Shown: piece after piece, positions 12,211 to 36,224 of the stretch
How positions within the stretch are numbered: the stretch's first letter is position 1
Layout of the letters: each line of letters starts with the position of its first letter
Source of the DNA: Toxonevra muliebris
Lineage: Eukaryota > Arthropoda > Insecta > Diptera > Pallopteridae
Length of the DNA: 64,000 nucleotides
NCBI GenBank assembly: GCA_963691655.1
Contig: OY829326.1
Coordinates: 145,966,998-146,030,997 of the forward strand
Direction of reading: 5' to 3'
Position numbers and translations under genes: made by a program
Notes under the pieces: model-generated
Told to the model about the DNA's origin: nothing
Databases searched by the model: none
What the model saw: the letters and a program-made list of their open reading frames with translations, nothing else

Positions 12211-13430
12211 AGCACAATGATTTGGTAAGTCGAATGCCTTCAACTACTTAAGGTATTTGCAGCACCTCCCTAGGACATTTAGGATTGCTTTAGGTGTGAG
12301 CAAATAATAATAGCTTAAAGACGTTTTGCATACACGGAGCTCGATTTGAAAAATTTGCTTATACAACGAAACTTAATTGCGATCGTCTGAAAGGTTTTAC
12401 AGCGCCATTCGCAATGAAATGCAGAATGTTGAAAATAAAGTCAAACTTAAAACTTACGCTTGTTCATACAATTAAGACGAACACGCTCTTGTTGAAAAGA
12501 CTGTATATGGCCAATTTTTTGGCCTTTAACGTTACTTCCGTACGCATATTTTTGCAAATATGTGGAAAATATCCCATGAAACCAAATTTTTTTACATAGA
12601 CATGAAAATAGGCATCAAGGCCTACATTTCATGTGAACAAACTTTTTTTTAACTTTGGTCGTTTCAAAGATATAACCAGTTTTATGTGGTCTTGTACGTT
12701 ACATTTTTTCCCAAAAAAATTTATTCGAGGCTTTTTGGAGGAATTGTATGTGAAAATTTTTTAAAGCACTAAAGCATCAATCTGCCTTCCCTATACTACA
12801 GATTAGATTAGCCCATATATGCCCAATGTGCTATATGCAGTATGTTTCAGAAATGTTTGATTTGGATTCAATTCAAATGTATTCAATCAAAATATAAACT
12901 TTTTAAAGTCTACTACATATAAGTAAGTCATTGGGCATTTCTGAGTTATTAGATACGGAAGCCAAAAATACACTAATAACCCTAACAAAAGAGAACACTG
13001 GCTAAGGAAAATTTATTATGAGTAAAGAATTAGAAGCTAACTATGCCAAAATACATTTAACCACTCATTCCAGAGATGATATGAGCAAAAAATATAAAGT
13101 CTAGTTTGGGTCTACGGCGAAAACTCCAAGCATTTTCCAGAGAGATTCTTGAAATGAAGCGGTATGCAAAATTCAACCTCGCTCGTAAGTGGAAAAGCTA
13201 AGATTATTTCATAATATACTCAGATTTTCAAAGTTAACCTGAGTATCAGAATGCCTAAAGTTACCGAAAAAATTAGGCAAGACCCTGGGATCCCTAAACA
13301 TACAAAAATGTATAAAAATAAACTTTACGATTATTAGTAAAGATAAAATAAAAAAAAAGAAAGATAAGTCATTCTACTGGAATCAAAGCTACTAATCGGA
13401 AATTTTAACCCAGAAAATGCAGCTCTTTAT
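12211..13430. other. Noncoding sequence
   Basis: Nothing coding was recognised. Part may be the eroded 5' half of the LINE whose C-terminal end follows. Confidence 0.4.
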
Positions 13431-13437
13431 CTCAATC

Positions 13438-13600
13438 TAAGTAAAAACAAACTTAGAATAAATACGGGTTTCTTAATAGGGCATTGCAAACTGAAGAAAC
13501 ACCAGAAAGTCTCAGTATAAAAGGGCAGTATTTGCCACTTTTGTGGGATAGAAAAAGAGGTACTGCACTGCGAAGCACCCACTCTTAGATGGAAAATATA
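13438..13600 (+). mobile_element. LINE C-terminal zinc-knuckle fragment
   Basis: One frame reads SKNKLRINTGFLIGHCKLKK then HQKVSV, a stop, KGSICHFCGIEKEVLHCEAP. This is the end of ORF2 in R1/jockey-type LINEs: LTGHC.L..HL, then C..C...E...H..C.CP.L. One in-frame stop is visible. No tail or target duplication was assigned. Confidence 0.7.
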
Positions 13601-16481
<2,881 letters not shown>

Positions 16482-16640
16482 GAAAAACATTGCAATTAAT
16501 ATGTGCGTGTGGTTTGCGTACGATTTTATTAATGCCTTGTATAATTTTGAAATAAAAAAAGTTTTTATACGATGATAACAATAGCTGCGATTGTTTTTAT
16601 ACTCAATTTGATCGGATTAGCATACACATGACATAAACAA

Positions 16641-16812
16641 AGTGGCTGTTTGCACGGGCGCAAGCATTAATGCCTGTCGGAAAGCGAGAGGTAGAAATAG
16701 GTAGTTAGAAAAAAACAGGCGAGTTTCTATCTCTTTCTTACTACCTATTTTTTGCACCTCACTCTATCAGATAGGCGTTCATGCTTGCGACCGTGTTCAT
16801 GGTTCATTGGGC
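16641..16812. mobile_element. MITE, AGTGGCTGT/GCAAGCAT family, complete-looking copy
   Basis: The left arm (AGTGGCTGTTTGCACGGGCG then CAAGCATTAATGCCTGTC) and the right arm (ATAGGCGTTCATGCTTGCGA then CCGTGTTCATGG) are inverted repeats. The inner parts (AGGTAGAAATAGGTAG against CTACCTATTTTTTGC) also pair. Partial copies of the same end occur at 34866-34917 and 56533-56583. There is no coding capacity. The superfamily is unknown. Confidence 0.72.
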
Positions 16813-17603
16813 AGTATCAAGTAAAATAGAAATGCATAATCACTTTATTGAGAAAAATAACCAAAAATTAAAATTTATACCAACTATTCAGTGTGAAATT
16901 TATAGAAGCAATATCTTTCGGCTATATAGAAAATCAAAATTTTATCTTATTTGATTTTTATGTGAAAACCGCATTCTTTCACATAAAAATGGCAATAACT
17001 TTTGACAGCTGGCATTTTCTAATACCGTTATATATGCGCATCGATACAAAAAGCTGCAATCTACGAAACCCATATTTTGGTTTGGATATTAGACGTAAGA
17101 TGGCGCCACTATTACCGTCCAAAGTGGTGGAACCATATATGGCAGCATGGACAGGGAAGGGTTACCTCTTAAAAACCTACAATTTTTCAATCATACTTAA
17201 AGTATGATTGGAAAAAACAAACATTAGTGCAATTTTCAATTTTTTTATTTTGTTAAATCTTAAAAAATGCAACAAAAAGAATTTTTTGGCCCAGCCATAA
17301 TTGTAGGTAATTAAGATGAAAATGCATCGATTTCAGTTATATATTTTCTTGCCTTTCCATTTTACAGAAAAGTCCCTAAAGCAAGCATTTACAAACTACT
17401 TTGAAATAGATGGCGTTAATAAAAAAGTTGATTAATGATGTCAAAAGGTAAAGAAAAATGCTGCCAAGTTTTGTAAATAAATTTGAGGAGCAGCGGCCTC
17501 TATTGAAAAAAGATGAAAAAACTCAGCTAATATTAGCCTTCAAAGAATAAAGCCATAATTTGTAGATATGGATGCTATTTGTTTACATTTAAAAAAAACT
17601 AAA

Positions 17604-17798
17604 TTGTGTATTAACGAACACAAGGCAGAAGTGAAACTTCTTGTGAACTGAACGAAACACAAGCAAATAACAAGCAAATGCAATTTTTCAATCGCTAAAT
17701 ATTTTACTTCATTGGCTTGTGTTTTTTAATTTCATTTGCTTGTGTTTTGTTTAGTTCACAAGAAGTTTCACTTCTGCCTTGTATTCGTTAATACACAA
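17604..17798. repeat. Inverted repeat with ~65-bp arms (foldback/MITE)
   Basis: Arms at 17604-17669 and 17734-17798 are almost perfect inverse copies, containing GCAGAAGTGAAACTTCTTGT and its inverse plus TGTATTAACGAA and its inverse. The loop is about 64 bp and itself has weaker CAAGCAAATG/CATTGGCTTGTG pairing. There is no coding content. Confidence 0.85.
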
Positions 17799-19069
17799 CC
17801 AATTAATGGGATTAATGCTAGAACAAAAATTGCAACTCTGTACCGGTAATGTCGATGACAATTGTAGCCGAACTCTTTTTGTGTGCGACATCTCCATGTA
17901 ATTCCTTGGACACTTGCGCCATCTGTATGTGAAATGTATAACTGTCATAAACTTTAAGATGGCGACGCTACACATTGTTCTTTCTGCCATAGGCGTGTGT
18001 GTGTGTGTAATTAATATGTTATATTCGTTTATTATATAGTTTGCTCGTGAATTCAGTTACGGAATATTGATATTTAGCCCCTAATGCACATTGCTCGACA
18101 AAATTATATCGCATTGCAAACTTACACGCGACGTCACATCCGGTTGGTTTTACACTAGGACAAGAGAAAAGAAGTTTCACTTCAAAAAAAGTAACCATCT
18201 CTTTCAGTGCGATAAACACTGATTTTTGGTGTCGACACTTATCGATTGTTAATTTGTCACTATCGATATTTTTTGCTATATTTCTCCCGTTAGCTTGTTG
18301 TACTGGGCAAATTTTTAATCTTTTGCTGAGAGTGCACTCAACTATTGGCATTCCATCAGCAGTTTTTGTAACACGACTTAATTGAGACAAATATTCCACA
18401 AGCTATGAACAAATTTAAGCAAACAGACAATATTCTTTTCCCAAAATTCGACTTACTTTTTGTCGGTCATTTGCAGAATATCTCCTGAATTACTTCTTAC
18501 GGGAGCCACGTGCATTTAGAATTTAAAAAAAAAATAATGCATTTTATTAAAGTATAAGATTCTAGCAGTATTCTGTAAGAATTTCAAATCGACCCTACTT
18601 GATGGATTTAGATGAAATTCATTCGGCAAATTCATTTGGCATTAAAATTTCTTTTTCTTTTTTTTAAACAAAAACTTCTATTTTCTATAAATAAATAAAA
18701 AGCGATTTTCGCGCCAAAATTCATTAAAAAAAGATTTTTTTTTTTCAAATTTTGCAATCAATCTTCCAAATGATGGAGTAAACCATGGTGCACTGAAAGT
18801 CTTGTCGCCGAAGTAGTAGGACTTAGTACACGATTACGGAAAAGCTATTGAAAATAGTATTATTAATCCAATCGTGACCACTAAATTGACACGAAAAATT
18901 CGAAATTCGTGAGATTGGCATCACTGATTCCGAGTGAACAATAATATTGACAGGTTTTCGTAATAATTTTGTACGAGAAACCAATCGTGATGGGAGGTAT
19001 ACAAAAATTATTAGATATTTGTTATTTTTAATTTTATTTCCATGAAAATGTAACTTGCATCTTGCTTAA

Positions 19070-19342
19070 GATTGTTTAAAAATATTTCACATATTTCAAC
19101 ATGTGTCAGCCAGCCACAAACCACGCCAATATGAACGATTAGAAATCCTGAGTGAGTGTTCAAACATCGCTCAATGTTTCCTAAAAACCTCAAGGGAAAA
19201 GGTGAAAGTTCTTGGTTACTACGTGGAAAAAAGTATGTTGCCATGTATATTGCAATCTCTCGTAGCTGTTGCAATAATACAAAATCAAAAGGTGAAAACG
19301 GCATTTTTGTTTTTCGCAGTAAAAGTAAGTTCAGATATTTGA
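19070..19342 (+). other. Unidentified open frame, possible decayed exon
   Basis: A frame open from 19070 has a protein-like composition in places (RLEILSECSNIAQCFLKTSR, VEKSMLPCILQSLVAVAII). A following stretch in another frame (about 19410-19560; SLSDCFWEVVKIYKLNGILT) is similar in character. I do not recognise a family and there is no obvious start. The opposite strand is also open for 155 codons (19011-19478). It could be a pseudogene fragment, an unidentified exon, or chance. Confidence 0.2.
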
Positions 19343-19729
19343 CAATGTTACCTAAGAAAACTTTGGAATAAATGATACCATTTCTCCCGTATTCGTGACG
19401 TGCATTCGATACACGGTTCCCTTTCAGATTGTTTTTGGGAAGTTGTAAAAATATACAAATTAAATGGTATTTTGACAATATTAAAACACAATTTTACTAC
19501 TGAGTGCAAGGGTTTCCTGTGTGCCAAATCTAAAGAGGTCGTTTCCATTTTATATTTTTCATTCGAAAAATAAAAGAATGATTCCATACAAAGCTTCAAC
19601 GATACTCATTTTCTCACAGGAAGCTTGTGGGCTCAATACGAATAATATATAATACTTTATAAAAAAAAAACTGTATTCAATTGAAATTAAGAACAATTGT
19701 TTAAACAAATTTCATAATATTCAGCTTAA

Positions 19730-21711
<1,982 letters not shown>

Positions 21712-22692
21712 CTACTTATAAAAACGTATAAAAAAATCTGTAAAATTAAGTGAAATCAGCCATATACATGGAATAAATGTAACCTTTATATTCTTTAGAG
21801 AAGCGTTAAATGCCATGCGTTTTTTTATTCTACATATTTGGTTATCCATCAAGATTCGCAACCCAAGCATATCTTATAGTAAAGCATAGTAAATAATGAA
21901 AAGTTATGTAACAAATAGATGAAGTTAAAATGTGAATTTCTGAGAAAACCTTTATTATTCTACCTACTATTAAGTCGAGCGAAAATTAATACTGCTGTGT
22001 GAGAGGTCCCGAATGTCCGGGCCCAAATTTAATATGGGTTGATTCTGTTTTCTTAATGCTTGTCATAACATTCTGGTAAGAAATGTTCTTAATGGTTAGG
22101 TTTAGAAGACGCCTCTGCTCCGCCACTGCAACCTTATGTGTCTTATGAACGCAAATTGATCACTTTATGATCAACAAAAATTATATTGAGCAGTCGTCAT
22201 TTCATTTAACGTATTATTTTTCTGATACTTCAGCTCAACATATTGCTGAGCAGAAGCCGTTTTCTGAACGCTACTCATATCTGTTGTATTCAGGAGTCCC
22301 GAAATAAAAATTAATTTATTTCTGGAAGCAAAGAACTAAAAATTTTGAAATACTATTAAATGGGTCTGGAATTTAAATCATAAAACGTAGATCTTTCGTA
22401 AGCCGATTTACTGTCGATAGCCGCTGAAACGAACATATGGATCAGTTTGCAAGGGCGAGAGCCCTGAGGTTCCGGACTTGGTCGTCAAATGCGCAGATCT
22501 TCAATCTTATTTGTAATAGACTAGTTTCCCCATTTTCGCACAAGGTGCTTATAGACACAATATGCCGATATAAGCTATACAACATCTTTCAGAATTACGT
22601 CCGCTTGGAGTCAAATGAGTTCGAATGACGGAAACGCATTGCATTCAGCTGCAAGTACAACGGCATCGCTGCTATAAAAATAAAAACACTTG
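21712..22692. other. Intergenic between GMC 2 and 3; upstream homology to later copies
   Basis: The distal part has no recognised feature. From about 22340 to 22620 the sequence is alignable by eye with about 26460-26700 upstream of GMC gene 4 (for example TAATAGACTAGTTTCC against TAATAGATTAGATTTCC). The duplicated unit therefore includes regulatory DNA. The MITE present upstream of genes 4 and 5 is absent here. Confidence 0.55.
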
Positions 22693-24726
<2,034 letters not shown>

Positions 24727-24944
24727 AATTATCAGTCAGTGGATGGGATTTATTTCAAAAATACACAGACAATCAATTAAAAACATTTAATTTAAATAAA
24801 TAAAAATAACGTTGAGTCGATGGCAAACTGAAGAGTACATAAAAAAATTTAAAATCTATATATAATTTTTTACTGATTAGAGTAGAATGCCCTAGTTTCA
24901 TGTATAAAAAGAAAAACTAGGTCTATATATATCGAACATAATAG

Positions 24945-25140
24945 GCTATCCCGGTGGCCTAGTGAATGAGTTCTTGACGGAAGTTCCAGCTACCTCAGGT
25001 ACGATTCCCAGATGGGGTTAATTTCTTAAAAAATGTCCAAATGAATTGTTCTAATAAAATGAGTCACTTTGTGACTTAGTTCTTAAATGCTTGACTGGAG
25101 TACCAGTTCAACGAGCTCGATTCTCAGGTAGAGGATTGAA
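24945..25140 (+). mobile_element. tRNA-derived SINE, family 2, copy 1
   Basis: The head has a box A-like TGGCCTAGTGAATGAG and a box B-like GGTACGATTCCCAG at the spacing of a Pol III internal promoter. The body (TTCTTAAAAAATGTCCAAAT, ATTGTTCTAATAAA) matches the inverse of 43735-43885, base for base over most of its length. A second box B-like CTCGATTCTCAGG occurs near the end. It lies between GMC genes 3 and 4. Confidence 0.78.
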
Positions 25141-26712
25141 TTCACCAAAACAAAAGATTTTTGTGAATATCGAATTTACTCTCAGCTCCCCTTCACGGGT
25201 GAAATTCACCCATGCTAAATTTGAATTGCATAGCAAACCTTGAAAATTAGAAAAAAAAAATTAAATCGATGACATGTTAATTACCACGCTTTGGCATAGT
25301 TTGCGTATTTGCTTTGCCGTGATCACATGGTTGGTAAACTAAGTTCAATTTTTATTAGGGTAAATTTTATCAATGATTTGGAGCTGTGTATTTTTTTTGC
25401 TTAAAAAGAAACATGCGAAGACGAGGAATTTCGGAGAAAGAATTGCTTGAAGATGTGGTGGGAAAAAAATTGCAAACGACAGCGACGAAAACACAGAACA
25501 AGCAACAGTGTTTTGTCGAATTTGATCGTTGTCAACGGAGTCTGGTTCGTCCATCATGACGATGTAATTCTATATCGGTATTCGTCATATGCCACATAAT
25601 GGTTGTCTTCCTCAACAAATGGATAAGCTTCTTTATCGGCTTTTAAATATCTGGCTTAATTCTGCATTGCTGCTCAACACTTACACTCAGTTGTTGAAAG
25701 CGTGGACTGCGATTTATTGTCATGCCAACTTGATCTCAACCAGTCATTTTTTCGGTAAAACATAAGTGTACGTATACTTTTCAATTTATTAGAATTATTG
25801 GCAATAATAAAAATAAAAATATGGAACAGCGCTCAATACATTTTAATCGCTTCTAGACATCCAATTTATAAAAGTCACGTAGTCTGCTGTTGTTCGGTGG
25901 AAGCGTATTGAATTGCCGCATCGTTGAAAAAGTCATAGGTCCCTAGGGAACTTATCAGTTATCGGAGGGTTAATCTAAATTTCTTCAAGCTGTCTAATAC
26001 GTATATGCAACTATAATCTATTTTTGTTTTATAGAAATATTGATCATAAGGTAATATTTAGCAGTAGAAAGAAATAACTAAATAAAAGGTGTGATTCTTC
26101 TATGTATATGCTTGTTCAAACTTTTTGTTTCGAAATGTCCTTCCAACATATATGGATTTAAAAATCGCTGAAAAAATGTACTGATAAGGTTTGCGAGTGC
26201 CAAGCAAATGTCGTAGCCTTTTAATTTTACAGATTCGAGCTGGTGTAGAAACTGCGTTTGTTCTTGACAGGTTGTTCAAAAAAACGAATCCTATATGCTA
26301 GTAGATATGTATCAACAGCTCTTTTGCATTTGATTCAATTTGGTTTGCTTCTAAATTACACACCCATTCATGAAAAATAATTTCTATCGTTTTTATTCTT
26401 CAAAACGGAATCAATACTGCTCACTGTTTCCGAAAACAAGATATAAAAAGAAGTCAAAAAATTCTGATAAATGGGATCTGAAGTTTAAGCTGCAAGACGT
26501 AATGCTTTCGAAATCTGTTTGACTATCATCAAAAATAATAAAGATAGCAAATATACCAGTTTGGAAATATGTGAGCTTAAGCTTTCTAGAAAAGATGCAA
26601 ACTTTGGCTTCAGAGATCTCAAGACTTCAATCGTCTGTGTAATAGATTAGATTTCCATTATTCGCTGAATGGGATCATAGACACAACGATGTAATCTACA
26701 CACCAACTTTGT
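25141..26712. other. Intergenic; distal part of the GMC 4 upstream duplication
   Basis: A palindrome GGGTGAAATTCACCC is at 25197-25211. From about 25970 onward the sequence aligns with about 30300-30840 upstream of gene 5 (for example AAAGGTGTGATTCTT against AACGGTGTGATTCTT, then TTTCGAAATG.CCTT). No gene was recognised; the minus-strand 70-codon frame at 25345 looks spurious. Confidence 0.5.
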
Positions 26713-26959
26713 GGTTCAGAGGTAAATCGCATAAAGTAACATAATCAAAAAATAGAGAAAATTATATATATAAAAATTATTTGTTTTTAAAAATTATTTT
26801 AAAGCAGGCTGATTTATGACTTTTTGCGGTTTCTGAGTTAAAATTTGAGGAATCAATGGTTAAAAACTAGTGTTTCCTAATATAGTCTTAAAGTATAAAG
26901 TTTGGTGTAGAAAACGAGTTCTTGCTAAATATGTATTTAGGGAGTTTTACCTCTGAACC
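26713..26959. mobile_element. MITE upstream of GMC 4 (GGTTCAGAGGTAAA ends)
   Basis: GGTTCAGAGGTAAA at 26713-26726 is inverted as TTTACCTCTGAACC at 26946-26959. A shorter version lies at the same place upstream of gene 5 (30843-30977), while the homologous spot upstream of gene 3 lacks it. It is noncoding, about 247 bp. Confidence 0.72.
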
Positions 26960-27063
26960 GATGATAAATCAAAATTGAATTCAATTGAAATCAAATGAGT
27001 TCGAATAACTGAAATAACATTGCAAGTGCAGTGCCTTCGATGCTATAAAAAGAAAAACACTTG

Positions 27064-29070
<2,007 letters not shown>

Positions 29071-30842
29071 TTGTGGAAGGAAATGATATTATCGGTAGTG
29101 GGGATAGCGATAATTTAAAATAATTTTTGTAATGAAAACATTTAATTTATAAAGAAAATAAAAAAATATTGTCGAGTCCATGGCAAACTGGCGTGTGCAT
29201 ATAAAAATTCGAACTGTAGAGGAACAAAAATTTTTTGTATACTTGAAAGGGGGGTAACTTCATTACATAACTTTAGGTAACACTTGGAGCCATATCTTAC
29301 GACAACTACATCAAACATCACATTTGCGAATTCTAGATTGGATTGGTGCCACATCATCAGAGTTGCCATATTCTGTAAGTACAAAAGAAGCACTTTCCAT
29401 CGCTAACACGAAAAAAAGAGTTCATTAAGTAAAAAGGAGTACAACATTTTGTTTTTTGTTCAATGCATTTTTATTTTAAAAAAAAAAAACTTTAAAAAGA
29501 AGGCTATCAAAATATTTTGTATTTTAATTTGCAAAAGCATGAACAAAGTATGTTATACACTCACATATTCTCACAAAACTAGAGTCCAAAGTTGCATGCT
29601 TACTCTTTCCCTATAACGTCAAATTTTTTTTCGGACCTCGAAACCTCCAATATTATTCTCGACTTAGACTTAATGTGGTAATGTGCAATAAATGGGGGAG
29701 GACAATTTTTTTTCTAGTTAAATCAATTGCATTTTTTTTTTAATTATTTGGACGAAAGGATTTCTAAACGTTCATTTCAAACTTTATTCTTTAAAACACT
29801 GTAATGCATACTTATAGTTTTCTTACTAGCTATGTAGATTCAGTGTAAGAAAGTTTCTTTCCTGCCGTTCTAGGAAAAAACAAGTATAAAGTTTTACTAT
29901 ACTTGGCCTCTACTTTCGCACATGTATCAATTTTCTCACACAAAGTTTATTTTTCAGTATGTTAAATTTTTCCTTTTATTCCAATTTCTTGTTTTCCTAA
30001 CCGGGACACGCTCCGATTTTGATCACTTTAGGAATGACTAAGGTCGCCAAGTCTGAAATTTTCAAATACTGGCTCACAGAAAAAATTTCTAAAAAAAAAG
30101 GTAGAATCTGGCAAGAGCTAAACGCTTTCGCTTTTTAACATTAATAGAAATTTCTCGCTGGCAAAGAAAAGATCCTCGATGTTGGAATAAACATAATATT
30201 GAAATAAAATGTTGGGTTCAATAAAAATCGCTGGCCGAACGAGCGAACATTTTTTGAGGCACGGTATAGCAGCGGTTTGGGTTATAAATCTAACCTCGTA
30301 CAACCTAAACTTCTCCGAGCTGTCGAATAATTGTATGAAACTAAATAAACATAAACTATAATCGCTTTTTTTAATAGAATGAATTAATTAGTAAATCGGG
30401 CCAAAATTGAAAAAACGGTGTGATTCTTATTTGTCAATGCTTGTTAAAAGTTTTTATTTCGAAATGCTCTTAATAAATAGTGTGTTGGATTTAAAAATCA
30501 CTGAAAAATATTAACTTGATAAGGCTTGCAAGAACCAAGCACATTCAGAAAAGTCTGTCCTCTTGTTTTTCCATATTTACGCTTGTGTATGAACTGCGTT
30601 AGGTCTTGACGGGTTCTTCCAAAAAAACGAATCTCATATGACCGTCATCAAAGATAATAAAGATAACACATTGACCAGTTTAAAAAGATATGAACTTAAG
30701 CTTTGGAAATACTAGACAATTTGCCAAAAATTTCCAGACTTTGGTTTCAAGAATCCTAGGACTTCAATCGTCTATGTAAAAATTAGACTGCTGAAAGGGC
30801 TCATAGCCACAACATACCGATGTAATCTACACAACAACTCAC
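29071..30842. other. Intergenic between GMC 4 and 5
   Basis: No coding signal was recognised. The right part (from about 30300) is the homologue of 25970-26700 upstream of gene 4, again showing that upstream DNA was copied together with the gene. Confidence 0.5.
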
Positions 30843-30977
30843 TGATTAAGAGGTAAAACTTTTAAAGTAATATAATCAAAAAATAGAGAAAATTAAATTT
30901 AAAAATTAATTGTTTTTAAAAATCGTACTAAAGCTGTATTTTGCTAAATCTGTATTTAGTGAGTTTTACCTCTGAAC
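30843..30977. mobile_element. MITE upstream of GMC 5 (internally deleted copy)
   Basis: AGAGGTAAAACT at about 30850-30861 is inverted as AGTTTTACCTCT at 30962-30973. The interior (AATCAAAAAATAGAGAAAAT) matches the gene 4 copy but lacks about 110 bp of it. It shares its position with the gene 4 MITE, so it was inherited by duplication rather than by a separate insertion. Confidence 0.68.
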
Positions 30978-31038
30978 AAATGATAAATAACTAAATCAAA
31001 ACTGAAATAATATTGAAGTATAAAAATAAAAACACTTG

Positions 31039-33053
<2,015 letters not shown>

Positions 33054-34865
33054 GAAGGGATTAAAATTATTACTCAGTGAACAAGAATAATTTGCGAAAA
33101 ATACACTGCCAATTAATGTAAACAATTTTGTAATAAAAACAGTTAACTTTGGTCTAAAAAAAAACGTTTTTTGTTCCATATTTTGTCCAATTGCACTTAA
33201 ACTACTGAGCTGATTGGAAAATAATGTTAGTAATTTTTATTGGTCATTCTTTTTTATCTTTGACAATCACACTGGTCTTTTCCATCTGTTCAAAAAAGAA
33301 AAACTGCCATCGAAAAACCAAAAAAAAATTCATATCTCCATAAAAAATGTTGTTGATGCAATTTTAGAGTATAACGGGCCAAAGTACATAAAAAAAACTA
33401 ATACCATTTTTACCACAAAATGACTGAAAACTAGTGTAATATGAGGAAATATCGAATACTTAAGAAATAGGTATTCATAATTTTGTGTTGAATAGAGGAG
33501 ACTGGCTATCTTCCATAAAGTTTGATGTTGATAAAAACTAGGCATCTACTAGACATACCATATATATGGGTATTACTTGAAGTAAACTAGGATCTTCTGT
33601 TAAAATGTAACCACTTCGACCTATAACTTAAGTCCAATATTATTCATGAAGAATCTATCGATGACATTTTTGAAAAGAGCCCAAGAGCTACGACTTCAAT
33701 TTTTGCGAAATATTACATCGAATTTGGTACAAATGACCCCCTAAATCAATTTATTCGATTACATTTGGATTATATCTCTTTTTCTGAAGTTGAATAATTG
33801 TAAGTATGTATAGGATAAGTGGAGGTAATTCCGTGATAAAATATATAATCGTTCCCAAATAGAGAAAAGTTGGCTGTAATTTGAATTAAATTGTGTACTT
33901 TTTAATTCGCCTTGGTATGCCCTTCCCAAATATGAAAAACCTTTCAAAAATTTTTACAAATTTGGAAGGGAAAAATATAAAAAAAAGTTTGTTGAAAACA
34001 GTAATGGCAATATCGTAACAAGTACCGGTATTTCCCTGATAGTGGTTAGGTAATATCGTTAACTTTAATACTATGAACAAATTCTTCTAACATGTTCGGT
34101 TTAAATGAATCGTTTACCAGTGAACTTTTCTGCGATGAATTAAGATTCATGATTTAAATTGATTTTAATATAATTGTTGACTTTTTAACTTTTGTACCAC
34201 ATAAAAACTTAAACCGTATATCTTGTAACAGATGCAATTTCAGACTTCCTGCTAATAATAATCAGGACGCCAAGATACGCAACATATCCCAATTCGAGCT
34301 AATTTAGAGGAAACAGAATTTCCATACAGAAGTGTGCGGGGTTCTTTCTTAAAATTGTTTTTGAAATTTTAGGTTTGAAACATCTAGCTTTATAATTTCA
34401 AAAACTCAATTTGTTGTAAAAATTAAAATCACTCAAAATTTAACGACAGAACTTACACCTGCTGTGTGTATTGCTTACTTATAAATTAAAGTTTTACTAT
34501 AAAATATTTTGGCAAAAAAAAATTATGGATTTTAATGCTAATGCATCAATTAATCGATCACTTATAAAATCATAATGTAGACTTACTTTACTGTTTTACA
34601 AACTAAATATCAGGAGAATTTTCGTAACGTAGTATTTTCACTTAATTTTTGGTTCTTGCGTTTAATTGTTTTAAAAGAAAATCCCGTTACTTTAACGTAA
34701 CAAAAACTACAAAGTTGCATATTTCCGTATCTTTGTAGTTTATGTGTAAGTGTGGTGAGTTCTGAGTTGATGTTATTTAAGAAATTGTGAATATACGAAA
34801 TATAACGATATTGCCTGTATCATAGCATTATCAAATAGGTTTTAAGAAAGAGATCGATTTTCTAC

Positions 34866-34917
34866 TTCTCTCTTTCAGACAGGTGTTCATGCTTGCTTCA
34901 ATGTAAACAGCCACTAA
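34866..34917. mobile_element. Partial copy of the AGTGGCTGT/GCAAGCAT MITE
   Basis: CTCTCTTTCAGACAGGTGTT then CATGCTTGC and ACAGCCACT match the right end of the 16641-16812 element and the 56533-56583 copy. The left arm is eroded; weak traces (ATTGCCTGTATCATAGCAT) lie near 34812-34830. Confidence 0.6.
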
Positions 34918-35529
34918 GATTATTAGCAAAAGAATGAATTAATTAAAACTCCACTGTGGAATCTAACATAAAGATCAGTTGCAGAAGAACGGTAAACAAA
35001 CTTAAACATTATTACATTACGTAAATTATTTCATTAAAGTTAATATTTAATTTTCACTTGTGCCAATGGCCAGCAATATAATTAGTAAATAAAAGTGATG
35101 ATGGTCGTTGAACGACGTGAAAAGTTTTGTTATTTTTTGTTTCATTGGGAATTTAAAGATTAGTTTATAATTGAGAAGTCACTTCAAAAGTTTACCACTC
35201 GCGTCCAGAAATTCCTATTTGTTGAGTAGCGAATTATTTATACATGGGTCTAAGTTCAAAATAATAATATTGACCTACGAAAAATAAATAACTAATTATC
35301 AGAATACTTGTTAATACGGCCCAAAAATTGTAATGCTTACGAATAAACATTAAAATTATAGCAAAATTTTGTGAAAAAACTTCTAACTACATGTGAAGTT
35401 AAACAAGACTCTGGTTTTAAATACATACATTTTTTGTTCACCAAATTATTCTGAATTTCTGCGATGAAGATAAAAAAATTACGACTTCGGTTCTTATAAC
35501 AATGTTGGTCCCATTTTTTGGATTAGACG

Positions 35530-35760
35530 CCCCACAAATTGCTATTTAAGCAAGATGTTGATCCTCAAAATGAAAATTTATTGGCAAAAACTACATAGTT
35601 CACTCATTAATGTCTTATTGTGGCTTTCTCAATCTTCATATTTGAATTTGATTGAGAGATATGGTTAAACTATAAAAAAGCGGTTTTCAAAATACATGTA
35701 GACATATACAGTGGATTAATTGACTATTTAGCTGGCGGTGTATTGCAGGTATAGCTAAAA
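35530..35760 (+). mobile_element. Tc1-like transposase C-terminal fossil
   Basis: One frame reads LFKQDVDPQNENLLAKTT, matching the second catalytic Asp block (FQQDNDPKHTS..AK.W). Another frame continues LINVLLWLSQSSYLNLIERY, a stop, then TIKKRFSKY, matching KVL.WPSQSPDLNPIE.LW..LKKR. It is frame-broken with stops. It is distinct in sequence from the 11500-12210 copy. Confidence 0.68.
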
Positions 35761-36224
35761 AGAACAATGTTACTAATCTATAAATGCTTATAAAAAAAAA
35801 AAAAAAACACACTGCCAAATTTCATATAAATTTTGATAAGTTTACGCGTTTTTATGCTTTTTAAACGTTTTGATGCATGCCTGTATTTAAAATGGTGTTT
35901 ATGGTGTTTTATTTTACATTGCAACTAAAAGTATGTAATGTTTTTCAAATTGGCAGTGATTCCCCACAGTAAATGAGAGATTTCATAGAATTTAGCTTTC
36001 AGCAGCATTAAGTAAACTAATTTGAAATTTAGTGAAATATTGCCAGACTTCCGCTATATCTGTCTAGAAGACACTTGCCAACTTTTGCACATAAATCCTC
36101 TTTGGGGTAATTTTTCGAATTTTTAATGGGCATACACGAAAAACTTTTTTCTACTATATGGATTAATTCGATTTTGAAGGGAAATAATTTACATATATTT
36201 AATTTCGTAAGAGCTATTTCGGTT

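Noticed and set aside
19011..19478. 155-codon minus-strand frame
   Set aside because: Longest anonymous frame in the interval, but no family, no clear start context, and the opposite strand is equally open.
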